A stretch of 6,321 nt of DNA, from contig JAZNLB010000034.1 of NCBI GenBank assembly GCA_045578865.1, positions 1 through 6,321 of the forward strand. The letters are read 5' to 3'. Shown piece by piece: positions 1-6,255 of this stretch (its first letter is position 1; the number at the start of each line of letters is the position of its first letter). This DNA is from RGIG2041 sp045578865 (lineage in GTDB: Bacteria > Bacillota > Clostridia > UBA1381 > UMGS1253). The notes under the pieces are model-generated. The model had not been told where the DNA came from. It saw nothing but the letters and a program-made list of their open reading frames with translations, and did no database searches. Made by a program: the position numbers and the translations under genes.

Positions 1-109
1 GTATAGCGCCAAAGCAGCCGCCTAGCACTTCATCTCAATTCACGCCTTTAAACAAACGAGGAAGGCGAATTGAGCGAATTGCGTCGTTGTTGCTTTGCCG
101 CATACAAAA
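1..109. repeat. Palindromic tandem repeat, copy 1 (109 bp)
   Basis: This is the first complete unit seen of a tandem array, and it starts at the window edge, so the array may continue upstream. The unit is a long imperfect palindrome. Bases 1-4 and 6-8 pair with 102-105 and 99-101, and 10-16 (CAAAGCA) pairs with 91-97 (TGCTTTG). Bases 25-31 pair with 76-82 with one mismatch, 34-41 (CTCAATTC) pairs perfectly with 67-74 (GAATTGAG), and 44-48 (GCCTT) pairs with 62-66 (AAGGC). A 13-nt loop lies at 49-61. No gene or RNA family was recognised. A MITE-like or other dispersed palindromic element is the best guess, inferred from structure only. Confidence 0.85.
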
Positions 110-218
110 GTATAGCGCCAAAGCAGCCGCCTAGCACTTCATCTCAATTCACGCCTTTAAACAAACGAGGAAGGCGAATTGAGCGAATTGCGTCGTTGTT
201 GCTTTGCTACATACAAAA
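110..218. repeat. Palindromic tandem repeat, copy 2 (109 bp)
   Basis: This copy has the same length as copy 1 and directly abuts it. It differs at only two adjacent positions: C99 and G100 of copy 1 are T208 and A209 here. Both changes fall in the outer 3' arm and weaken its pairing with the GCG near the 5' end of the unit, while the inner hairpin (143-150 with 176-183, loop 158-170) is unchanged. Such high identity means recent duplication or ongoing homogenisation. Confidence 0.85.
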
Positions 219-225
219 GTATAGT
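196..225 (+). promoter_or_regulatory. Possible sigma-A-type promoter at the copy 2/3 junction
   Basis: TTGTTG at 196-201 (3 of 6 match to TTGACA) lies 18 bases from TATAGT at 220-225 (5 of 6 match to TATAAT). The same arrangement occurs at the copy 1/2 junction (87-92 and 111-116), but with the weaker TATAGC. A start near base 232 would give a leader of about 100 nt before ruvA. This is a match to a short consensus only; the real promoter could lie upstream of the window. Confidence 0.2.
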
Positions 226-310
226 GCCAAAGCAGCCGCCTAGCACTTCATCTCAATTTACGCTATCAAATTAAGAGAAAGAGCGAATTGCATCGTCATC
301 TACATACAAA
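219..310. repeat. Palindromic tandem repeat, diverged and shortened copy 3
   Basis: The first 40 or so bases match copies 1 and 2 except for T225 and T259 (both C in the other copies). The middle (about 260-280) is heavily altered, so the inner CTCAATTC/GAATTGAG hairpin and its GCCTT/AAGGC extension are lost. The 3' part keeps GAGCGAATTGC-like sequence and the TACATACAAA end but lacks roughly ten bases around the TGCTTTG arm. The copy ends 19 bases before the ruvA start codon, so it forms most of the ruvA leader. It may be an older copy or a hybrid with the original flank. Confidence 0.65.
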
Positions 311-320
311 TGACGGAAAC

Positions 321-326
321 GGAGGG
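321..326 (+). promoter_or_regulatory. Ribosome binding site deciding the ruvA start
   Basis: GGAGGG lies three bases before the ATG at 330. The reading frame is open upstream to an ATG at 288, but that codon lies inside repeat copy 3 and has no purine-rich site before it. The protein made from 330 begins MFYYISGTL, which fits the usual RuvA N-terminus. Confidence 0.7.
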
Positions 327-329
327 ACT

Positions 330-923
330 ATGTTTTATTATATTTCCGGAACACTTGCAAAAAAAGCGGAGAATTTTTTGGTGGTGGATGCCGGCGGCAT
401 CGGCTACAAAATATTTACATCGTCAACTACGCTGCAAACTTGCGGTGCGGTAGGCGATGCGGTTAAAGTGTATACTTATATGAATATCGGGGAAATGGTG
501 TGCGATTTGTACGGCTTTTTAACCGAGGAGGAAATTGGCATGTTTACAAAACTGATTTCCGTATCCGGTGTGGGGGCAAAAGCGGCGACTGCACTTTTGT
601 CGGCGATGCCGACCTCGGCGCTGGCGCTGGCGATTGTAACGGGTGATGGGAAAATGCTCACACGCGCCAACGGTATCGGGCCGAAAGCGGCACAGCGCAT
701 CATTTTGGAATTGAAAGATAAAATCGGCAACGATGAAATGATTGCAAAGACGGCGCCGGACCTTGCGGTTGTGGCACAATCCAATCCGTCTGATGAAGCA
801 GTAGAGGCACTTTTGGTGCTCGGTTACAGTATGGCAGATGCAAAGACGGCGCTTGCGGGCGTAGACCAGAGTCAGGATTTGGAACTGGTCATTCGCGATG
901 CGCTCAAGAAACTGGCAAGGTAG
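330..923 (+). CDS. ruvA: Holliday junction branch migration protein RuvA
   Basis: RuvA binds four-way DNA junctions as a tetramer and positions RuvB rings that drive branch migration during recombinational repair; it is cytoplasmic. The 197-aa product is the normal family length. Residues 1-62 form the OB-fold domain (MFYYISGTL start, VDAGGIGYKI, and DLYGF at the domain end). Two helix-hairpin-helix motifs follow, LISVSGVGAK at 75-84 and TRANGIGPKAAQRI at 111-124, which bind the DNA backbone. After a flexible linker at about 137-152, residues 153-197 form the C-terminal domain that contacts RuvB (EAVEALLVLGYS). One acidic-pin position looks conserved (E55); the neighbouring Asp of E. coli is Met here. 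ruvB follows after 9 nt. The gene looks intact, and no ruvC is visible in the window. Confidence 0.97.
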   Translation: MFYYISGTLAKKAENFLVVDAGGIGYKIFTSSTTLQTCGAVGDAVKVYTYMNIGEMVCDLYGFLTEEEIGMFTKLISVSGVGAKAATALLSAMPTSALALAIVTGDGKMLTRANGIGPKAAQRIILELKDKIGNDEMIAKTAPDLAVVAQSNPSDEAVEALLVLGYSMADAKTALAGVDQSQDLELVIRDALKKLAR

Positions 924-932
924 GTGTAAGAT

Positions 933-1979
933 ATGCTTTTTGATGAGGGTATGGAAGACAGACTCATTACGAGCGCATATACCCGCGAAGATGCGGAAAC
1001 GGAAACGGGACTGCGCCCGCGTGTGCTCGAAGAGTATGTCGGTCAGGCAAAGGTAAAGGAGAACTTAAAAATCTACATCGAGGCGGCCAAGGCAAGAAAA
1101 GAAGCGCTTGACCATGTGCTTTTGTACGGTCCGCCGGGGCTTGGTAAAACGACACTTTCGACCATTATCGCCAATGAGATGGGTGTCAATATCCGCATCA
1201 CAAGCGGTCCTGCGATTGAAAAGGCGGGCGACCTTGCGGCACTTTTAACCAACTTGTCCGAACACGATGTATTATTTATTGATGAAATTCATCGCCTCAA
1301 CCGCAGTGTGGAAGAGGTTTTGTATCCGGCGATGGAGGACTATGCGCTCGATATCATTATCGGCAAAGGACCGTCTGCGCGCAGTTTACGCATTGATTTA
1401 CCGAAGTTTACTTTGGTTGGTGCAACCACACGCGCAGGGGATTTGTCTGCGCCGCTTCGTGACCGTTTCGGCGTGGTCAGCCGTCTGGAGCTTTATACGC
1501 CGGAGGAACTCATTAAGATTGTAACGCGCTCCGCTTGTGTGTTGGGCGTAAGCATTACCGAAGAAGGCGCAGCGGAGATTGCCTCGCGTTCGCGTGGCAC
1601 ACCTCGAATTGCCAACCGCCTGTTAAAGCGGGTGCGTGATTATGCACAAATTCGCGCGGATGGTACGGTGGACAAGGCTGTGGCAGATGCGGCGCTTAAA
1701 ATGCTGGAAATCGACAATCTCGGTTTAGATATGACCGACCGCAATATGATGCAGACCATCATCCGCAATTTCGGCGGTGGTCCGGTGGGAATCGAAACGA
1801 TTGCGGCATCCATCGGGGAAGAGGCAAGCACGATTGAGGATGTATATGAGCCGTATTTATTGCAAATCGGATTTTTAACACGCACGCCGCGCGGCCGTGT
1901 GTTGACACCGGCGGCGTATGCACATCTTGGTATAACCTATAACGGCGGACAGGAAGCAACGCAAACAACGATTGATTAA
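933..1979 (+). CDS. ruvB: Holliday junction branch migration DNA helicase RuvB
   Basis: RuvB is the AAA+ ATPase that forms hexameric rings on either side of a RuvA-bound junction and pumps DNA through them. The 348-aa product matches the family closely. It shows Walker A GPPGLGKT at 66-73, Walker B LFIDEIH at 114-120, sensor 1 VGATTR at 162-167, the arginine-finger segment LRDRFG at 175-180, sensor 2 GTPRIANRLLKRVRDYA at 222-238, and a C-terminal winged-helix domain with EDVYEPYLLQIGFLTRTPRGR at about 302-322. An AGGTG site overlapping the ruvA stop lies six bases before the ATG at 933. An internal ATG at 951 (MEDRLITS) resembles shorter RuvB starts, but its GAGGG lies only one base away, so 933 is preferred. 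The gene is intact. Confidence 0.97.
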   Translation: MLFDEGMEDRLITSAYTREDAETETGLRPRVLEEYVGQAKVKENLKIYIEAAKARKEALDHVLLYGPPGLGKTTLSTIIANEMGVNIRITSGPAIEKAGDLAALLTNLSEHDVLFIDEIHRLNRSVEEVLYPAMEDYALDIIIGKGPSARSLRIDLPKFTLVGATTRAGDLSAPLRDRFGVVSRLELYTPEELIKIVTRSACVLGVSITEEGAAEIASRSRGTPRIANRLLKRVRDYAQIRADGTVDKAVADAALKMLEIDNLGLDMTDRNMMQTIIRNFGGGPVGIETIAASIGEEASTIEDVYEPYLLQIGFLTRTPRGRVLTPAAYAHLGITYNGGQEATQTTID

Positions 1980-2002
1980 AAAGCAAGTTACAAAAGGGGA
2001 AA

Positions 2003-2008
2003 GGGAGG
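2003..2008 (+). promoter_or_regulatory. Ribosome binding site selecting a TTG start for the amidase
   Basis: GGGAGG lies eight bases before TTG at 2017. From this TTG the product starts with Arg-Arg followed directly by a hydrophobic signal segment. The frame is open back to an earlier TTG at 1972 overlapping ruvB, but that codon would add 15 charged residues before the signal peptide and would place this strong site inside the coding region. Confidence 0.7.
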
Positions 2009-2016
2009 CGAACGAC

Positions 2017-3528
2017 TTGAGACGGTTTTTGTCTTTGTGTATCATTTTTACAATTTTACTGTCTATGTTTAGCGGCATATGTACTTTGGCGACAGACAAG
2101 TTGTTCGTGGCAACCTTGGAATATGATGGTGCAAAGCATAACTATTCGGGTACGCATTTTGAAATCAGCGTAAACGGAAAGGATATTGAAACACCGATTC
2201 CGCCGATTGTGTTGGCAAGCGGACGCTCTATTGTGCCGGTGCGTGAGATTTTTGAAGCCATAGGTGCCGAGGTGTACTGGACGGAGGGAGAGCCGTCGCG
2301 TGTCGTTATCGCCAATGCGGATACGACCGTATCGCTCGCGCTCGGTGATGATGTTGCGCTGGTCAACGGCAAAAAAGTCAAAATGGAAGTGCCGGCGAAA
2401 CTGGTGGCCTATGAGGGCATCGGTAAAACAATGGTCCCGATTCGCTTTGTGGCTCAGACACTTGATATGCAGGTGGATTATGATGATAAACAAGGGTTAA
2501 TTTCGATTACCGAAAAAGACGAAGAACCCGAGGAACCCGAAGAAGTTGTGCCGAGCAACAAATTGACAGCGCTTAAAAGCAGTTTAAGTGGTGACACACT
2601 GACGGTAAAACTGACCTTTAGTGAGGAGATTGAAGGTTATACTTATATGACGCTCGATGCCCCGTATCGCGTGGTGGTCGATGTGAAGAATGCACAAATT
2701 GCAACCGAGAAATATTCCTATACGGGTAAGGGCAATATCACCAAAATTCGCCTGGGGGATTACGAAAATATGGCAAGAACGGTGTTTGATGTGCAGTCCC
2801 TTCCCGAAATCCGCATCTCGCTTTCTTCTAATAAAAAGGTGCTGACCGTGCTTTTGACGGGAAAAGTCCCCGAGAAAGAGGAGGAGAAGGAAGAAGACTC
2901 GGATGAACAGGACAAAACGGATGAGCCAACCGATACCGAAGGCCCAATCGTCGTGATTGATGCAGGGCACGGCGGCAGCGACCCGGGTGCCATCGGTTAT
3001 GATGATGAAGGCAATCCGTTATTGTATGAAAAGAATGTGAATTTAAATATTTCCAGACAGGTATATAAGATGCTTGTGCAGGCGGGCGTGCGCGTGTATA
3101 TGACGCGCGATGATGATTCGTACATCTCTTTGGATGCACGAACGACATTTGCAAATGAACTGGATGCGGATTTGTTTATCAGCATTCATTGTAATTCGTA
3201 TGAAACAACGGATATGAACGGCAGTCTGGTAATGCATCACACGGATGAAAGTGTTGCAGAAACCTATGGTGTCAGCGGCAGAGAGGTAGCAAACAATATT
3301 TTAAAATATCTGCCGAAGGCGATGGATACGGCAAATCAGGGCAGGCTCAACGGCAATGCCATGTATGTAATCCGTAAAGCCAATATGCCGTCTGTGATTG
3401 TGGAAACGGCGTTTATTTCCAATGCGGAGGACCGTGCAAAACTGGCGGATGCCGTATACCGCACTGCGGCGGCCAAAGCCATTGTGCAAGGAATTTTGGA
3501 TACATTGTGCAATATAAAACGCAAATAA
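2017..3528 (+). CDS. Secreted N-acetylmuramoyl-L-alanine amidase (CuAO-N, AMIN and Amidase_3 domains)
   Basis: This is a predicted zinc enzyme that cuts the amide bond between N-acetylmuramic acid and the stem peptide, acting outside the membrane. The 503-aa product has a signal peptide at 1-25 (MRRFLSLCIIF start). A copper-amine-oxidase-N-like domain spans about 47-165 with two repeats, GRSIVPVREIFEAIGAEVYW and GKTMVPIRFVAQTLDMQVDY; this fold is common in clostridial wall proteins and does not imply oxidase activity. An AMIN-like beta domain spans about 181-281, followed by a strongly acidic linker at 285-309. The Amidase_3 domain spans 310-500, with zinc ligands H318 (DAGHGG), E338 (LLYEKN) and H391 (SIHCNS), and catalytic E463 (VETAFISN). 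All key residues are present. It starts from TTG, 37 nt after ruvB, and lies 20 nt before the SpoIID-family gene. Whether it serves sporulation or vegetative growth is not decided by sequence. Confidence 0.93.
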   Translation: MRRFLSLCIIFTILLSMFSGICTLATDKLFVATLEYDGAKHNYSGTHFEISVNGKDIETPIPPIVLASGRSIVPVREIFEAIGAEVYWTEGEPSRVVIANADTTVSLALGDDVALVNGKKVKMEVPAKLVAYEGIGKTMVPIRFVAQTLDMQVDYDDKQGLISITEKDEEPEEPEEVVPSNKLTALKSSLSGDTLTVKLTFSEEIEGYTYMTLDAPYRVVVDVKNAQIATEKYSYTGKGNITKIRLGDYENMARTVFDVQSLPEIRISLSSNKKVLTVLLTGKVPEKEEEKEEDSDEQDKTDEPTDTEGPIVVIDAGHGGSDPGAIGYDDEGNPLLYEKNVNLNISRQVYKMLVQAGVRVYMTRDDDSYISLDARTTFANELDADLFISIHCNSYETTDMNGSLVMHHTDESVAETYGVSGREVANNILKYLPKAMDTANQGRLNGNAMYVIRKANMPSVIVETAFISNAEDRAKLADAVYRTAAAKAIVQGILDTLCNIKRK

Positions 3529-3533
3529 TATAA

Positions 3534-3540
3534 AAAGAGG
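3534..3540 (+). promoter_or_regulatory. Ribosome binding site favouring the second ATG of the SpoIID-family gene
   Basis: AAAGAGG ends two bases before ATG 3543 but eight bases before the in-frame ATG 3549. The latter spacing is normal, so translation probably starts at 3549 with MRKIISVLL. The choice changes only two residues, before the signal peptide. Confidence 0.5.
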
Positions 3541-3548
3541 TTATGGGT

Positions 3549-5102
3549 ATGCGTAAAATCATTTCCGTACTGCTGGTGTGTGTGCTGGTGTTTTCATCGA
3601 GCCTGCTGCCGGCATATGCCTATGAAGCATTTGAATATATAAAAGTGGGCCTTAGTTTTGGCTCTGCTTCGGTAAACAGTTTCAAAGCGGCAACGGAGCA
3701 AAACATCGTAGTGGGTTATGTGACGGACCGCGTATTTACGCCCATGATGACCATAGAAGGTCGTGATGTGTTGGTGGAAAAGGGCGGCGGCACATATCTG
3801 GTGACTAAACACACCTATGCCGATTTACAGGAGGCGCTGGCAGGCTCCAGAGAATTACGCAATCAGGGCTTTGAAGCGCACGGCGGTTGTATTGATGGTG
3901 CGTACAAAGTGCTCATTGGTCTTTTTGATGATGCACCGCAGGCAGAAGCGGTAAAAGCGGATTTAGATGCTCTGGGGATTTTGACAGATGTTTGCTATCT
4001 GGATATGAAAACTGTTATGGTGCAGGCGGGATACAATTATATTGTTTTTCGAAATGCAACCGACAGTTTTGCCTTTGGTTCGGACGGATTCGCAGCAACA
4101 AGGGTAGATGGGAAAAGTTATCGTGGCTATATTGTGGCAGACAGAATCAATTCGAGTGCCATTGCCATTGTGAATTTAGTGGATTTCGACGATTATACCG
4201 CAGCGGTGGTGGGTAGCGAGATGTATGCCTCTTGGCATATTGAGGCGCTAAAAGCGCAGGCGGTGGTTGCGCGTACTTATGCGGCAACAGTCAAGTCCTA
4301 TAAGTCCTACGGCATTGATGTAACAGATGATACGCGCACGCAGGCGTATAACGGCGTGCAAAGCGAAACGGCATCCACAAGGCGGGCGGCGCAGGAGACA
4401 AGCGGCAGGTTGGTGCTCTACAAAGGCAATCCGGCGCAGACATATTTTACATCTTCGAGCGGCGGCACGACGGCGGATGTGTATTCCGCGTGGGGCGGCG
4501 GCGCAGGGCTGGATTATTTAAAGAGTGTGGAGGATACCTACGAGGATACACAAAACATTCCGAACGGTATTTGGGAGTACACATATACACCGGAGCAAAT
4601 TAAAGCAAAACTTGCGACAAAAAATATCGACATTGGGGATATCGTTAATATTTATGTGGCAGACCGCGGAGAAGATAAACGCGTGCGTAAACTGACGGTG
4701 GTCGGCACAAGCGGTACACATACGCTGACCTTTGACAGCTGCAGAACATTTTTTGGATTAAAGAGCCAGTATTATTATGTGCAAACACCGATAAAGACAA
4801 AATTATATGCCATCGGTCACAAAGAGGAGCAGAGTGTGGAAAACAGCCCTGCGGTGCTGACGGCGAGCGGTCTTGCCAAGACGGGCGATACTTTGTATGT
4901 GCTTGGCGCAGACGGTGTACAAAAGACAGAACAAAACAGCAATGAAAATTATACATTCAGCGGCCGTGGCTATGGACACGGCGTAGGTTTAAGTCAATAC
5001 GGCGCAAAAGGAATGGCAGAAGCCGGCTTTACCTATGATGAAATTATTGCCCATTATTATCCGGGCACAACATTATCAGAAGCAAGCGAGGAATTGGATT
5101 GA
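3549..5102 (+). CDS. SpoIID/LytB-domain protein, predicted secreted lytic transglycosylase
   Basis: SpoIID-family enzymes cleave glycan strands whose stem peptides have been removed; in sporulation SpoIID works with the amidase SpoIIP during engulfment. The 517-aa product has a signal peptide at 1-24 (MRKIISVLLVC to PAYA). Residues 76-152 hold a compact region with a SPOR-like pattern (GTYLVTKHTYADLQEAL, YKVLIGLFDD, AEAVKADLDALGI). The SpoIID domain spans about 190-507: VDFDDYTAAVVGSEM at 211-225 with the likely catalytic E224, ALKAQAVVARTYA at 233-245, DDTRTQAYNG at 260-269, TYFTSSSGGTTA at 298-309, GRGYGHGVGLSQYGAKGMA at 472-490, and IIAHYYPGT at the end. It is longer than classical SpoIID (about 340 aa), so it may be a LytB/CwbA-like vegetative protein instead. 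It has no cysteine between E224 and C398, so the cysteine zinc site known in C. difficile SpoIID appears absent. The start could also be ATG 3543. Confidence 0.9.
   Translation: MRKIISVLLVCVLVFSSSLLPAYAYEAFEYIKVGLSFGSASVNSFKAATEQNIVVGYVTDRVFTPMMTIEGRDVLVEKGGGTYLVTKHTYADLQEALAGSRELRNQGFEAHGGCIDGAYKVLIGLFDDAPQAEAVKADLDALGILTDVCYLDMKTVMVQAGYNYIVFRNATDSFAFGSDGFAATRVDGKSYRGYIVADRINSSAIAIVNLVDFDDYTAAVVGSEMYASWHIEALKAQAVVARTYAATVKSYKSYGIDVTDDTRTQAYNGVQSETASTRRAAQETSGRLVLYKGNPAQTYFTSSSGGTTADVYSAWGGGAGLDYLKSVEDTYEDTQNIPNGIWEYTYTPEQIKAKLATKNIDIGDIVNIYVADRGEDKRVRKLTVVGTSGTHTLTFDSCRTFFGLKSQYYYVQTPIKTKLYAIGHKEEQSVENSPAVLTASGLAKTGDTLYVLGADGVQKTEQNSNENYTFSGRGYGHGVGLSQYGAKGMAEAGFTYDEIIAHYYPGTTLSEASEELD
5086..5091 (+). 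promoter_or_regulatory. Ribosome binding site inside the upstream gene, selecting a TTG start for queA
   Basis: GCGAGG lies within the last codons of the SpoIID-family gene, seven bases before TTG 5099. The TTG overlaps that gene's TGA stop in the four-base sequence TTGA (5099-5102), an arrangement typical of translational coupling. Confidence 0.65.
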
Positions 5103-6124
5103 GACGAGAGGAATTTTACTACGATTTACCGCAGGAGCTGATTGCACAAACGCCGTTGCACGACAGAAGTGCATCACGCTTAATGATTTTAAACAGAAAA
5201 GAAGATACGATTACCCATTCCGTGTTTACTCAGATTACGGATGAACTCAAAAGCGGTGACTGTCTGGTGCTCAATGACACGCGTGTCATTCCTGCCCGCC
5301 TGTATGGTAAGCGTCCGGATACGGGCGGCGCAATGGAGTTTTTGCTTTTGCACAAGCGCGCGCTCGATGAATGGGAAGTGATTGTAAAACCGGGCCGCCG
5401 TGCAAAAGAGGGCGCAAAGTTTGACTTCGGCGACGGGCTTTTGTGTGCAGAGGTTATAAAAGTCAAAGATGACGGAAACCGCATCGTGCGTTTTAAATAT
5501 GACGGTGTATTTGAAGAAATTTTGGACAGACTCGGTGAAATGCCGTTGCCGCATTATATTACAGAAAAACTTGAAGACAAAGAGCGCTATCAGACCGTCT
5601 ATTCCAAGCATGATGGCTCTGCGGCGGCGCCGACGGCGGGACTGCATTTTACCAAAGAACTTTTGGAAAAGATTGTCGCAAAAGGCGTGAAAATTGCGTA
5701 TGTTACTTTGCATGTCGGTCTTGGAACATTTCGCCCGGTAAAAGCCGATGAAATTACTGAGCATAAAATGCATTCGGAGTTTTATATAATTACCAAGGAA
5801 ACGGCAGATGCGATTAACGAAACCAAGAAAAGCGGCGGCCGCGTTATCTGCGTGGGTACCACTTCCAATCGTGTGATTGAAACGGTGGCGGATAAAAATG
5901 GTTTTGTGCGCGAGCAGACCGGATGGACGGATATTTTTATTTATCCGGGATACCAATTTAAATGTGTAGATGCGCTTATTACGAATTTTCATTTGCCCGA
6001 ATCCACCTTGATTATGCTGGTTTCGGCATTTGCAGGCAGGGAATTTACCATGCGCGCCTATGAAACGGCGGTCAAAGAGCGATACCGTTTTTTCAGTTTC
6101 GGCGACGCGATGCTGATACGATAA
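5099..6124 (+). CDS. queA: S-adenosylmethionine:tRNA ribosyltransferase-isomerase QueA
   Basis: QueA transfers and isomerises the ribosyl group of S-adenosylmethionine onto the 7-aminomethyl-7-deazaguanine base at tRNA position 34, giving epoxyqueuosine, the penultimate step of queuosine synthesis. It is cytoplasmic. The 341-aa product is full length. It shows FYYDLPQELIAQTPL at 6-20, LNDTRVIPARL at 58-68, RYQTVYS followed by AAAPTAGLHFT at 163-185, LHVGLGTFRPV at 204-214, GTTSNRVIE at 253-261, TNFHLPESTLIMLVSAFAG at 295-313 and FGDAMLI at the C-terminus. It starts from TTG, overlapping the preceding stop by 4 nt, so its translation is probably coupled to that gene. In many Clostridia tgt follows; here an insertion sequence begins about 60-130 nt downstream instead. 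The last five codons lie in the left arm of a perfect hairpin. Confidence 0.97.
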   Translation: MRREEFYYDLPQELIAQTPLHDRSASRLMILNRKEDTITHSVFTQITDELKSGDCLVLNDTRVIPARLYGKRPDTGGAMEFLLLHKRALDEWEVIVKPGRRAKEGAKFDFGDGLLCAEVIKVKDDGNRIVRFKYDGVFEEILDRLGEMPLPHYITEKLEDKERYQTVYSKHDGSAAAPTAGLHFTKELLEKIVAKGVKIAYVTLHVGLGTFRPVKADEITEHKMHSEFYIITKETADAINETKKSGGRVICVGTTSNRVIETVADKNGFVREQTGWTDIFIYPGYQFKCVDALITNFHLPESTLIMLVSAFAGREFTMRAYETAVKERYRFFSFGDAMLIR

Positions 6125-6143
6125 AAGACTTATCGTATCAGCA
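6111..6143. repeat. Perfect 14-bp inverted repeat spanning the end of queA
   Basis: TGCTGATACGATAA at 6111-6124 is exactly complementary to TTATCGTATCAGCA at 6130-6143, with a five-base loop AAGAC. The left arm carries the final codons and TAA stop of queA. A hairpin here could end or stabilise the operon mRNA. However, no run of T follows on either strand (GGTAAAAGG on the right; the queA coding sequence on the left in reverse), so it is not a canonical Rho-independent terminator. Confidence 0.75.
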
Positions 6144-6164
6144 GGTAAAAGGTAATAGGTAAGA
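6144..6164. repeat. Three degenerate 7-bp tandem repeats
   Basis: GGTAAAA, GGTAATA and GGTAAGA follow one another directly after the hairpin, sharing GGTAA at the start of each. A similar but weaker GTGAAGA comes next. The run is short enough to be chance in AT-rich sequence; no function is evident. Confidence 0.4.
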
Positions 6165-6225
6165 GTGAAGAAGTAATGAAGGAAACTTGTATAATAAAAA
6201 TGGACTACCAAAAGAGTGAAAATAT

Positions 6226-6234
6226 TGATATAAT
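6226..6234 (+). promoter_or_regulatory. Extended -10 promoter for the transposase
   Basis: TGATATAAT is an exact extended -10 element (TGnTATAAT). No good -35 box lies 16-18 bases upstream, which extended -10 promoters can tolerate. It sits 21 bases before the OrfA start, leaving just enough room for the AGGAG site at 6241-6245. A second TATAAT at 6190-6195 is also present but lacks a recognisable partner. Confidence 0.45.
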
Positions 6235-6255
6235 ATTTTCAGGAGAGTGAACACA

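Noticed and set aside
1..218. Integron attC sites
   Set aside because: Unit length and palindromy are compatible, but the conserved GTTRRRY/RYYYAAC core sites are absent and no cassette genes lie between units.
1..310. CRISPR array
   Set aside because: The units are 109 bp, repeat directly with no unique spacers between them, and are palindromic throughout.
288..329. Fourteen-codon N-terminal extension of RuvA from ATG 288
   Set aside because: It falls in repeat copy 3, has no ribosome binding site, and RuvA proteins begin at the MFYYISG position.
1972..2016. Earlier TTG start for the amidase overlapping ruvB
   Set aside because: It would add 15 mostly charged residues before the signal peptide, and the strong GGGAGG site fits TTG 2017 instead.
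2056..2493. Minus-strand open frame of 145 codons opposite the amidase
   Set aside because: It is a shadow of the amidase, with low-complexity His/Arg/Ile content and no family resemblance.
5189..6211. A 340-codon open frame on the minus strand opposite queA
   Set aside because: It lies almost wholly antisense to a clear queA, its predicted product has no recognisable domain and is rich in Arg/His/Phe runs as expected from a shadow frame, and its start has no convincing ribosome binding site.
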